DNA of 64,000 bases. Origin: Hymenobacter cavernae (GTDB lineage: Bacteria > Bacteroidota > Bacteroidia > Cytophagales > Hymenobacteraceae). Under the pieces are notes generated by a model. It was not told the DNA's origin and made no database searches. It was given only the letters and a program-made list of their open reading frames with translations. The stretch covers positions 278,025 to 342,024 of the forward strand of contig NZ_BMHT01000004.1 of assembly GCF_014641455.1 (NCBI RefSeq). Reading direction: 5' to 3'. Made by a program: the position numbers and the translations under genes. Of the stretch, positions 18,242-26,705 are shown piece after piece (position 1 is the first letter of the stretch; every line of letters starts with the position of its first letter).

Positions 18242-19780
18242 TTAGTACCCAGGGTTCTGCTCCACATTGCCGCCGGAGAGCTGAATCTGCGGGGTTGGAA
18301 TGGGGAAGAAGTTGTTCTTTTCGGTTATCTGGTCTTTCACTTTGCCCTTATCGTAAGGGTCGGTGCTGGTCACTTGTGCGGCATTGAAGGCCTGAATAAC
18401 AGCCACTAAGCGGTGCTGCCGCACCAGGTCGTAGTAGCGGTGGCCTTCCATAGCTAGCTCCAGCCGGCGCTCCAACCAGATGTGGTTCAGCAGCTGCGTG
18501 CCCGTAGAAGTGCGGGGTAGTACGGTGCCGGGCTTCAGACGATTGGCGCGGGCGCGCACCAGGTTGAGCGAGGTGCGGGCTTTATCTTCCTGACCCAGGC
18601 GGTAGGAGGCCTCGGCGTGCATCAGCAGCAAGTCGGCATAGCGCAACTCGATGCGGTTGAGCGGCGAGTGGTTGCTCTCGTTGGCCGGCCGGTCTTTCAG
18701 CAGCAGAAACATCTTGCGGCTGATGCGGCCCGATTCGTTCTCGGAGGGCTTAGTGTCGTACTTGGAGTAGTCGAAGCTGGCCGTTTTCACGTCCACACTG
18801 TCGCCCTGCTTGATGATGGTCCACTTCAGGCGTGGGTCGTTTTCCCGCACAAACGCCTGCTCCAGGTTGCTGCTCGGCGTGTTGAAGCCCCAGCCGCCGT
18901 CGGCCCGGCTCCGCATCACCACGGTGAGGGACGTACCTAGGTTAAAGGTCTGATTGGCATTGTAGTTAAACTCGAAGATGGATTCGCTGCCGTTGGGGTT
19001 GCTCACGCTCCACACCCGGCTGAAGTCGTCGTTCAGGTTGTATTGATTCGAGCTAATCACTCTCTCGGCGTACTGCTGCGACTCGGCCCATTTCTCCGTA
19101 AACAGGTAAGCTTTAGCCAAGTAGGCATTAGCCGCGCCTTTCGTAGCGCGCCCCTTGTCGATAGCGGCGCGGGCGTTCTTCTCAGGTAGCGCGTCGGCAG
19201 CGTCTTTGAAGTCCTGAATGATCTGGTTGTAACACTCTTCGGCAGTAGCGCGCTTGTAGGTCAGCGCTTCTTCGGCCGTCACGGGTTGTAGCACCAGCGG
19301 CACACCGCCAAAGCCTTTCACCAGCTCGAAGTAGTTGTAGGCCCGGATAAACTTCACTTCGCCAATGAGTTGCTTCTGCAACTCGGCATCAATCGGAGCC
19401 TTGGCAATGCCCACCAGCGCGGCGTTGCAGTTGCCGATGGCTTGGTAGAGGTGGGTGTAGCGGTTGTCAAACCACTCATTATTAGGTAGCCAGAAGAAGC
19501 GAGAGAAGTCGCCAAACTCGCGCTGGTCACCGGCAATGGCGTTGCCCTTCCAGGCATCATCGGAGCCTACGTCGCCGAGCATGCGGGTGCGGTCGAGCTG
19601 CCACCAGTCGCTCTGGTCGGAGAGGGAGTAGCAGCCCATCACGGCCGCTTTGCACTCGTCGGCGGTGGTGTAGTAGTTGTTGGTATTCTGCTGACCGCGA
19701 GGTGGTTCGTCCAGAAAATCCTTACAGGCTTGCAGGCTCAGGCCGAGCACCAACGTGAGAAGGAAGCTATATTTTTTCAT
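18242..19780 (-). CDS. SusD/RagB family outer-membrane glycan-binding lipoprotein
   Basis: 512 aa starting at the ATG at 19780 (MKKYSFLLTL), which gives a lipoprotein signal with LSLQACKD. The TPR-like SusD fold is indicated by KFIRAYNYFELVKGFGGVPLV, GAANAYLAKAYLF and the C-terminal RRLELAMEGHRYYDLVR, ending in the usual NPGY. It forms the lid of the SusC channel encoded 22 bp upstream and binds the target polysaccharide at the cell surface. Confidence 0.93.
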   Translation of the reverse strand: MKKYSFLLTLVLGLSLQACKDFLDEPPRGQQNTNNYYTTADECKAAVMGCYSLSDQSDWWQLDRTRMLGDVGSDDAWKGNAIAGDQREFGDFSRFFWLPNNEWFDNRYTHLYQAIGNCNAALVGIAKAPIDAELQKQLIGEVKFIRAYNYFELVKGFGGVPLVLQPVTAEEALTYKRATAEECYNQIIQDFKDAADALPEKNARAAIDKGRATKGAANAYLAKAYLFTEKWAESQQYAERVISSNQYNLNDDFSRVWSVSNPNGSESIFEFNYNANQTFNLGTSLTVVMRSRADGGWGFNTPSSNLEQAFVRENDPRLKWTIIKQGDSVDVKTASFDYSKYDTKPSENESGRISRKMFLLLKDRPANESNHSPLNRIELRYADLLLMHAEASYRLGQEDKARTSLNLVRARANRLKPGTVLPRTSTGTQLLNHIWLERRLELAMEGHRYYDLVRQHRLVAVIQAFNAAQVTSTDPYDKGKVKDQITEKNNFFPIPTPQIQLSGGNVEQNPGY

Positions 19781-19802
19781 GATTGCAGCGGCTGTGAGGG
19801 AA

Positions 19803-22800
19803 TTAGAAAGCAATGTTGGCGCCTACCAAGTAGGTGCGGGAGGTGGGGTAGTTACCTAGGTCAACGCCGCGGTTGAGAGCCGAAGGCGTATCGGTGTAGG
19901 AGCGGCCGTAGCCGATTTCGGGGTCGAGGCCGGAGTAGTTCGTAATGGTAAACAGGTTCTGAGCACTCACGTACACGCGCAGGCTGCTGGTGTGCAGGAC
20001 CCTGGAAGCCGACTGCGGCAGCGTGTAGCCGAGTTGAAGGTTCCGCATGCGGGCATACGAGCCATCCTCCACGTAGAAACCAGAGAAGCGCGTGAGGTTC
20101 TGGTTGTTGTCGTTGGCCACGATGCGGGGCACCGTGTTCGAGGTGCCTTCGCCGTGCCACGCCTCATCTTCCAGGCCGGCGATTTTGTTGTAGTTGTAGC
20201 TGCCCGAGTACCACCAGCCTTTGTTGGCATTCACGATGTCGTTGCCGAGGCTGCCCACCAGCGAAACCTGCAAGTCGAAGCCCTTGTAGCCCGCGTTCAG
20301 GTTTACGCCAAAGGTCAGGTCGGGCGTGGGGTTGCCGATGTACTTCTGGTCTTTGGCGTCAATCACGCCGTCGTTGTTGAGGTCGGCGAAGCGGAAGTCG
20401 CCGGGCTTGGCGTTGGGCTGTACCAGCGCACCCGTTGGCCCTTTGTAGGCGTCAATGTCACCCTGATTCTGGAAGATGCCCTGGCTCTGGTAGCCGTAGA
20501 AAGCACCCACGTAGCCGCCTTCTTCGGTTTTAGAAGGACGTCCGAAAACAGGGGTGTTGCCCGAGTACAAGGCTTGGCCGTTAGCTAGCTTTTTGATCTT
20601 GCTGATGGCGCGGGTCGCGTTGATGTTGGCGCCGTAGGTGAAGTCGCCCGTCGATTTGGCGTAGCCCACCGAGAAGTCTAAGCCGTTGGTTTTCATGCTG
20701 CCGATGTTGGTCACGGGGCTGTTGTAGCCGTAGCCCGCGTGGCCTGGAATAGACTGGCTCATCAGCATATCAATGGTATTGCGGCGGAACACGTCGGCCG
20801 TCACGGTCAGCCGGTTTTGCAGGAAAGCTAGGTCCGTACCGATGTTGTAATCCTCCACCGTTTCCCACTTCACGTTCGGGTTGGGCACGTTGTTCTGAAT
20901 CACGCCGAGCTGCTCGGTGCGCGTGTCGCCGGTCACGTAGTACACCCGACCTAGGGTGCCGATATAGGCGCTGTTCGTGATGCTGCGAATGTTCTGGTTG
21001 CCCACCCGGCCCCAGCTCGCCCGCAGCTTGAAGAAGTTAACGGCGCTTATGTCTTTCATAAAGTTCTCGTCGGAAAGCAGCCAGCCGGCTGAAACCGAAG
21101 GGAAAACACCCCAACGATTAGCCGATGGAAACACCGACGCGCCGTCGCGCCGGATGCTGGCGCCCAGCAGGTAGCGACCCTTGTAGTCGTAGTTGACGCG
21201 CCCAATCAGCGAGGCGATAGTGTTCACAAAGTCATTGCCTTCTATGCTGAAGTTGGCCGTGGCCGCGTTGGGGTAGCGCAGGTCGGGCGAGTTGCTCGGA
21301 ATGGCCTGCCCGAGGGCAGCATTCGTGCGGGTGGTGAATTTCTCCAGCGTCACGGCGGCCAGCGCCGAGATGTTGTGGTCACCTAGGTTCTTGGTGTAGT
21401 TCAGCGTGTTGGTGTTGTTCCAGTTGATTTCGATGTTGTGCTCCCTCCGTAGCGAGTTGACCTGGGTGCGTTCGTTCGGGTCAATGGTATAGAACGGGCT
21501 GAAGAGGTTGCGCTCGTACACGTTGTTATTAGAGCCAAACCGAGTCTCGAAAATCAACCCCGGAATAAACTCGTAGTTGGCGTACACGGTGCCCACCAGA
21601 AAATACTGGTTACGCTTGTCGTCGTTGCGCTCCACAACGGCCAGCGGGTTGGCGAGGTCCGTAGGCGATGCGCCGTAGTAGTCGTAGGGGTTGCCCGACG
21701 TGCCCGGCACCCGCGCCGGCGTGATGGGGTCGTCGTTGAAGGCGTCGCGGAATAAGCTGCCGCTGTTCAGGTACTTCTGATTCGTCATGGAGATGTTGAA
21801 ATCCTCGCCGACTTTCAGGTGCTTACCCGCCTGGTACTCCGACTTCATGCGCAGCGAAAGACGCTCAAAATCGGAGTTGCGCACTAGGCCCTGCTCCTTG
21901 AAGTAGCTGATGCCGGTCGAGTAAACAACCTTGTCGCTGCCGCCCGACAGGCCCACCGAGTAGTTCTGGGTGCTGCCGCGGCGCGAAATTTCCTTCCACC
22001 AGTCGGTGCTTTGCGTGAACGACGCCGGATCGGGGTACACCGTCGGCCGGCCCGAGTTGGTGGCCGCCAGGTTCATGATGCGAGCGTACTCGCTGGCGGA
22101 TGCCATGTCCGGAACCTTGGTCGGGTTCGACACACCGTAGGTCACGTCGAGCGTAATTTTTGGCTCGCCTTTCACGCCGGCTTTGGTCGTAATCAGAATA
22201 ACGCCGTTGGCCGCCCGCGAACCGTAAATAGCTGCCGAAGCCGCGTCCTTGAGCACGCTCAAGCTAGCTATGTCTTTCGGGTTCAGGTAATTGATGTTCG
22301 CCACCGGCAGGCCATCTACCACGTACAGCGGACTGTTGCCGTTGATGGTCGAAAGTCCGCGGATCAGGATTTGCGGTGAAGAGCCCGGCTCCGAGCCGGC
22401 GCCTACCACCGATACGCCCGCGGCTTTGCCTTGTAGGGCGCTGCCTACGTCAGCCACCGTGAGCTTGGAAAGCTCCTGGCCTTGCACCGTCGTAACGGCA
22501 TTGGTGAGGCTGCGCTTTTCCTGGGTGCCGTAGCCAACGACCACGACTTCGTCAAGTGCCTTGGTATCAACACCTAGGGTCACGTCTACGGTCGTGCGGC
22601 CGGCAATGGCTACCTCCTGCTGCTTGTAGCCCACAAAGGAGAATTGCAGCACGCCGGTGGCAGGGTCGGGTACGCTCAGCGAGAAGTTTCCCTGCGTGTC
22701 GGTGGCGGCGCCGATGGTGGTGCCCTTTAACAGCACCGTCACGCCGGGCAGGCCCGCGCCGGTGTTGTCTTTCACGGTTCCTTTGACGGTAGTCTGGGCA

Positions 22801-22874
22801 AAAGCCGCCGTCATGGAAAGGAAGAATAGAAGAAAGCACACGAAGTGTTCCTTCCTAGGTATATAGTTTTTCAT
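19803..22874 (-). CDS. SusC/RagA family TonB-dependent glycan importer
   Basis: 1023 aa. Signal peptide, then a carboxypeptidase-regulatory-like domain (about 28-110), the plug with DEVVVVGYGTQEKRSLTNAV and the SusC hallmark RIRGLSTINGNSPLYVVDG, and the 22-strand barrel ending in YLVGANIAF. It imports oligosaccharides across the outer membrane using TonB energy, paired with the adjacent SusD. Unlike the SusC at 33799-37251 it lacks an STN signalling domain, so its expression is not expected to be under direct sigma/anti-sigma control. GH35 lies 53 bp upstream. Confidence 0.93.
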   Translation of the reverse strand: MKNYIPRKEHFVCFLLFFLSMTAAFAQTTVKGTVKDNTGAGLPGVTVLLKGTTIGAATDTQGNFSLSVPDPATGVLQFSFVGYKQQEVAIAGRTTVDVTLGVDTKALDEVVVVGYGTQEKRSLTNAVTTVQGQELSKLTVADVGSALQGKAAGVSVVGAGSEPGSSPQILIRGLSTINGNSPLYVVDGLPVANINYLNPKDIASLSVLKDAASAAIYGSRAANGVILITTKAGVKGEPKITLDVTYGVSNPTKVPDMASASEYARIMNLAATNSGRPTVYPDPASFTQSTDWWKEISRRGSTQNYSVGLSGGSDKVVYSTGISYFKEQGLVRNSDFERLSLRMKSEYQAGKHLKVGEDFNISMTNQKYLNSGSLFRDAFNDDPITPARVPGTSGNPYDYYGASPTDLANPLAVVERNDDKRNQYFLVGTVYANYEFIPGLIFETRFGSNNNVYERNLFSPFYTIDPNERTQVNSLRREHNIEINWNNTNTLNYTKNLGDHNISALAAVTLEKFTTRTNAALGQAIPSNSPDLRYPNAATANFSIEGNDFVNTIASLIGRVNYDYKGRYLLGASIRRDGASVFPSANRWGVFPSVSAGWLLSDENFMKDISAVNFFKLRASWGRVGNQNIRSITNSAYIGTLGRVYYVTGDTRTEQLGVIQNNVPNPNVKWETVEDYNIGTDLAFLQNRLTVTADVFRRNTIDMLMSQSIPGHAGYGYNSPVTNIGSMKTNGLDFSVGYAKSTGDFTYGANINATRAISKIKKLANGQALYSGNTPVFGRPSKTEEGGYVGAFYGYQSQGIFQNQGDIDAYKGPTGALVQPNAKPGDFRFADLNNDGVIDAKDQKYIGNPTPDLTFGVNLNAGYKGFDLQVSLVGSLGNDIVNANKGWWYSGSYNYNKIAGLEDEAWHGEGTSNTVPRIVANDNNQNLTRFSGFYVEDGSYARMRNLQLGYTLPQSASRVLHTSSLRVYVSAQNLFTITNYSGLDPEIGYGRSYTDTPSALNRGVDLGNYPTSRTYLVGANIAF

Positions 22875-22927
22875 AAAGTGTTAGGTGGGAAGTAGAGTGA
22901 GAAATAGTGAGAAAGTGGCGGCGGTAC

Positions 22928-24787
22928 TCAGTCGAGTTTTCCCACGGCCGGCGACGGTAAGCTGCTCAGAATGGGTTTGGGTAAGCTCTTCAGCGTGTTT
23001 TGCTCGGGCTTCAGCAGCTCCAGCACAACGACTTCATTTTCACCTTTCTTGAGCCATTCCACCGGCACGTACAGCGTCTGTTGGGGGCCGGCTTGCCAGT
23101 AGCGACCTAGCGAGTGCCCATTGATCCAGACGGAACCTTTGCCCCAGGTGCGCATGTCGAGGTAGGTGTCGCCGGTTTGGGTGAGGGTGAAAGTGCCGCG
23201 CTTGACGGCGGGGCCGGCAAGGGCTTTAGCGGCGGTTTTGGCCTTGAACAAGGAGGCGTCGGCCCGCTCAAACGGTAAGCTGAACATCTGCCAGTTCTTC
23301 ACTTCTTTGCCGCCCAGCAGCACTTTCTCCGTAATGCCCTTGCGGTTCTGCAGCAGGTACTTGCCGAAGTTGATCCGACCTAGGTTTTCCACCAGGATTT
23401 CCAGTCGGGCCGAACCTTTGGGTAAGGTGAGGGTCAGGCTTTCCTGCTTCAGGCGGCGGTCCAGCACGCCCACACGCTTGCCATTCACGAAGACCAACCC
23501 ATAATCCCGCAGGTCTTTAATCTTCAACGTGCTAGTCGTGCCGCCCGGCACCGTAGCGCGGTACAGCATGTAGCCGTAGGCCTGACCTAGGTCTTCGAAG
23601 GTGAGCGGCGTGGTGCTGGCTTTCGGGGCGGGCAGCATGTCGAATACGCTCACGGCTTGCGTGAACTGCACCGCCGGCAGCGTGATGGTCGGCTTGGCGG
23701 CCGGCACCGGGGGCAGCTTCACGCCCACGGGCAAGTGCTTCTCGATAACGCTGCGAAACGCCATAAACTTCGGCGTAGCATTGCCGGCCTCGTCGAGGGG
23801 CGCGTCGTAGTCGTAGCTGCTGATCTGGGGCTCGTAGGCCACCGAGTCGCTGAAGTTGGCGCCGTTCATGAAGGCCCGCGTGGTGCCGCCATGAAACATG
23901 TACATGTTGATGGAAATACCCGCGGCCAGCACCGTATCGAGGCGGCCGGTGTACTTGGCGGCCGGCACCGTGTGGTGCGGCGCCCCCCACCAGTCAAACC
24001 ACGCCGGGTACCACTCGGCAATGAAGTATGGGCCTTTGCCGCCGTGGTTTTCGCGCACGACTTGCTTCACTTTCGCGGGGTTGTCCCAGCCATTCACGGC
24101 CGGCAGCAGACCTTCCAGGTGACCCTCCTTCACCTTGGCGCCGGGGTCGCAGGTGTAGAGCAGGCCATCAAAACCAGCATCCTGGAACAGCTTGCGGTTG
24201 ATAGCCAGGTATTCTTTGTCGCTGGCGTAGAAGCCGTACTCATTCTCGACCTGCACCATCAGCACCGGCCCGCCGTGGTTGATCTGCAAGGGGGCCAGCT
24301 GCTTCCCAACTTCCTGAATGTAAGCCTTGTATTCGGCCAGGAACTGCGGCGACTTGCTGCGTACCACCAGTCCTTTTTCGTTTTGGAGCCAATACGGATA
24401 GCCGCCAAATTCCCACTCGGCGCACACGTAGGGGCTAGGTCGGAGCACCACCCAGAGGCCTTCTTCCTGGGCCATCTTCACGAAGGCGGCAATGTCGTTG
24501 TTGCCGCTGAAGTCGAACTTGCCTTTCTGCGGCTCGTGCAGGTTCCAGAATACGTAAGTGCCTATCGTGTTCAGACCCATGGCTTTGGCCATTTTCATGC
24601 GGGCCCGCCAGGCTTCCCGCGGCACGCGGGGGTAGTGCAGCTCGCCCGAAATCATCTGGAACGGCTTACCGTCGAGCAGAAAGTGTTCGTCGCCGAGGGT
24701 GAAGGTGTGCTTGATCACCTGGGCATTGCCAGCCAGGGGCAGCAGCCAGATACTGAAGAATAGAAAGAGCCAGGAAAGATTCCGCAT
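22928..24787 (-). CDS. GH35 family beta-galactosidase (secreted)
   Basis: 619 aa from the ATG at 24787 (MRNLSWLFLF), which starts a clean signal peptide ending in GNAQ; the longer ORF start at 24856 overlaps the operator-like palindrome and is unlikely. The family start GELHYPRVPREAWRARMKMAKAMG is split here only by description: key words are HYPRVP, YVFWNLHEP and EFGGYPYWL. The acid/base Glu is in VQVENEYG and the nucleophile Glu in FIAEWYPAWFDWWG. It removes terminal beta-linked galactose. It is the first gene of the leftward module 1. Confidence 0.92.
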   Translation of the reverse strand: MRNLSWLFLFFSIWLLPLAGNAQVIKHTFTLGDEHFLLDGKPFQMISGELHYPRVPREAWRARMKMAKAMGLNTIGTYVFWNLHEPQKGKFDFSGNNDIAAFVKMAQEEGLWVVLRPSPYVCAEWEFGGYPYWLQNEKGLVVRSKSPQFLAEYKAYIQEVGKQLAPLQINHGGPVLMVQVENEYGFYASDKEYLAINRKLFQDAGFDGLLYTCDPGAKVKEGHLEGLLPAVNGWDNPAKVKQVVRENHGGKGPYFIAEWYPAWFDWWGAPHHTVPAAKYTGRLDTVLAAGISINMYMFHGGTTRAFMNGANFSDSVAYEPQISSYDYDAPLDEAGNATPKFMAFRSVIEKHLPVGVKLPPVPAAKPTITLPAVQFTQAVSVFDMLPAPKASTTPLTFEDLGQAYGYMLYRATVPGGTTSTLKIKDLRDYGLVFVNGKRVGVLDRRLKQESLTLTLPKGSARLEILVENLGRINFGKYLLQNRKGITEKVLLGGKEVKNWQMFSLPFERADASLFKAKTAAKALAGPAVKRGTFTLTQTGDTYLDMRTWGKGSVWINGHSLGRYWQAGPQQTLYVPVEWLKKGENEVVVLELLKPEQNTLKSLPKPILSSLPSPAVGKLD

Positions 24788-24853
24788 GGGTAGTTTAGGG
24801 AAAGAGGTCGGGTGATGTATGAAATAAGGATAGGAGCTAGCTGAAGCTGAGCA

Positions 24854-24867
24854 CACAAACGTTTGTG
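24854..24867. promoter_or_regulatory. LacI/PurR-like operator palindrome upstream of GH35
   Basis: CACAAACGTTTGTG is a perfect 14-bp palindrome 67 bp before the GH35 start. Its centre AAACGTTT fits the AAnCGnTT pattern of LacI-family operators and resembles the PurR box core. No LacI-family gene lies in this window, so the regulator would act from elsewhere. Calling it an operator is inference. Confidence 0.45.
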
Positions 24868-25327
24868 AAAACCTAGGTAGTCGGAGTGGGCAAACTGCTC
24901 TGTTGGCTATTCACTGGGTGGCCCAGACGAAGGCGCGTGAGGCACCTCTTATAGGATAGAGTCAGACGAAGGAGCTACAGCAGGGTGGGAGAGAGGAGAG
25001 CTTCAGATTGTGCCGGGCTGCACTTGCTGAAGCAGGACGCCGAGCTGTTGAAAAGGCCGAACCCCTGGATTATCTGCACTCCTTTTGGCGAGCAAACAAG
25101 ACTGTTATCAGGAAAAGGAAAAACGGATTATCAGCGCCCTAAAAGTACCTGACTGGTATTGCCCAAAGGCGGGATGTTTTAGGCAAAAAGTGGAGCCAAA
25201 TTCGTCTGAAACTAGTGTTATTTGACTTATTTCAATTTTAACTGGTATAATGTCATGTAAATATGGCGTTTCTGGTGGGTAAAGACCGTTTTGAAGCTGT
25301 CTTGGAACCTAGGTGCTAACCCATAAA

Positions 25328-25397
25328 AACAACCGAGCCTCAGCAGGACGGCACCTAGGTCCCAACGACGGCGCCGCCCCGCCGAGGCTCGGTTGTT
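25328..25397. repeat. GC-rich inverted repeat in the GH35-GH43 spacer
   Basis: Perfect 14-nt arms (25328-25341 and 25384-25397, AACAACCGAGCCTC) flank a 42-nt loop that contains one ACCTAGGT octamer (25353-25360). Another octamer lies just upstream at 25307-25314. It sits in the 817-bp spacer between the diverging GH35 and GH43 genes; I see no gene in that spacer. Confidence 0.7.
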
Positions 25398-25526
25398 ACT
25401 AGCTGGCAGATGCTGCCAGGATGCCACCCGGCCGGGGCGGCTCCGCCCACGTAGCCTTTCGTCTTCTGCCGATTTTGGGGGCGCTTTCTGACCAGTTTAC
25501 CGCCTCTAGCTGGCGGGTTATTGCTG

Positions 25527-25534
25527 TAGCTTTG
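25527..25534 (+). promoter_or_regulatory. -7 promoter box (TAGCTTTG) of the GH43 gene
   Basis: TAGCTTTG matches TAnnTTTG and lies 70 bp before the GH43 ATG. No good -33 element is visible at the standard spacing. Confidence 0.4.
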
Positions 25535-25604
25535 CCGTAGTGAGCTGCCGGTTATGGCTGGTCCGAACGGCGGCTTCGTTTCACCTACCTTCGTCTAACG
25601 CCCT

Positions 25605-26639
25605 ATGCTTGCCCACCCCACGCTACGCCGCCCGAACACTGGCTGGCTGCTCTTGCTCTTAGTAGGCTGCCTGCACTTTTCACTAGCCGCGACGGCCCAG
25701 CGAACAGGACCTCCGGTCTTGAGGAAAAATGTTCCGCTGGATTCTATCGGCCTGAGCGACCCGTTCATTCTGGCCGACGCGAAGACGCATCTGTATTACA
25801 TGACCGGAACAGGTGGGCTGTTGTGGAAGAGTAAGGACTTGCGGCTCTGGGACGGACCTTATCAGGTCGCCAAGCCCAACCCCGCCTCCTGGATGGGACC
25901 AACGCCGATGATCTGGGCCGCTGAAATTCACCCTTATAAGGGTAAATACTACTATTTCGCCACCTTCACCAACCGGGCCATCAAGATTGATACCGTGCAG
26001 GGAAGCGCCCTGGAGCGGCGGGCCAGCCACGTGCTAGTGAGCGACAAGCCCGATGGCCCCTTCGTGCCCATGCAGGATGAAACCTATCTGCCGGCCAACA
26101 AGTCGACTTTAGACGGTACTTTTTGGATTGATAAGGACGGCAAGCCGTACCTGGTTTACTGCCACGAATGGGTGCAGGTCCTGGATGGAACCATCGAAAA
26201 GATAGCACTAAAGCCTGATTTGAGCGGCACGACCGGGGCAAGCAAGATCCTGTTCCGCGCCAGCGACTCGCCCTGGAGCCGGGAAAAGGACGCTGCCGGC
26301 CACGACCGCCCTAATAAAGTGACCGATGGCCCCTACCTGTTTCGGACGAAAACCGGGCGACTGGGTATGATCTGGACCAGCTGGGTGTATGACGTGTACA
26401 CCCAAGGCGTGGCTTACTCAGCAAGCGGCACGCTCGACGGCCCCTGGCAACAAGAAAAAGACCCCATCACCCCGCCCAATTACGGGCACGGCATGCTATT
26501 CCGCACCTTCGATGGCAAGCTGCTAATGTCTATTCACAGCCACAAAGACATAAAAGGGCATTACCGCCGTATTCCGCACTTGTTTGAAGTTGACCTATCC
26601 GGTGATAAACTAGTGGTCGCCAAGCCATATCGGTCTTAA
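25605..26639 (+). CDS. GH43 family glycosidase (arabinofuranosidase/xylosidase-like)
   Basis: 344 aa with a signal peptide ending in ATAQ. Five-bladed propeller. The catalytic base Asp is in GLSDPFILAD and the pKa-modulating Asp in TLDGTFWID. At the position where GH43 enzymes usually have the general-acid Glu the sequence reads KVTDGPYLF, with Asp. This may be a subfamily feature or may alter activity. It probably trims arabinose or xylose side groups. It is transcribed away from module 1 and toward the GH3 gene of module 2, lying physically between the two. Confidence 0.8.
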   Translation: MLAHPTLRRPNTGWLLLLLVGCLHFSLAATAQRTGPPVLRKNVPLDSIGLSDPFILADAKTHLYYMTGTGGLLWKSKDLRLWDGPYQVAKPNPASWMGPTPMIWAAEIHPYKGKYYYFATFTNRAIKIDTVQGSALERRASHVLVSDKPDGPFVPMQDETYLPANKSTLDGTFWIDKDGKPYLVYCHEWVQVLDGTIEKIALKPDLSGTTGASKILFRASDSPWSREKDAAGHDRPNKVTDGPYLFRTKTGRLGMIWTSWVYDVYTQGVAYSASGTLDGPWQQEKDPITPPNYGHGMLFRTFDGKLLMSIHSHKDIKGHYRRIPHLFEVDLSGDKLVVAKPYRS

Positions 26640-26641
26640 AG

Positions 26642-26685
26642 TCAATGAGGTATAGATGCAATAGTTTGCGTCTATACCTCATTGA
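26642..26685. terminator. Bidirectional hairpin terminator between GH43 and GH3
   Basis: A 20-bp stem with one mismatch (26642-26661 and 26666-26685) and a 4-nt loop lies between the convergent GH43 and GH3 genes, 3 bp past the GH43 stop. There is no long T-run, but position and stem strength fit a shared terminator. Confidence 0.6.
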
Positions 26686-26705
26686 TAATAGTAAAATCAG
26701 CTTAG

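Noticed and set aside
23657..24763. Open frame of 368 codons opposite the GH35 gene
   Set aside because: It is antisense to a gene with full catalytic motifs, is His/Val/Arg-rich as expected for the shadow of a GC-rich gene, and shows no domain.
25227..25427. Leftward open frame of 66 codons in the GH35-GH43 spacer
   Set aside because: It runs through both arms of the inverted repeat at 25328-25397, has no promoter-like box and no recognisable domain.
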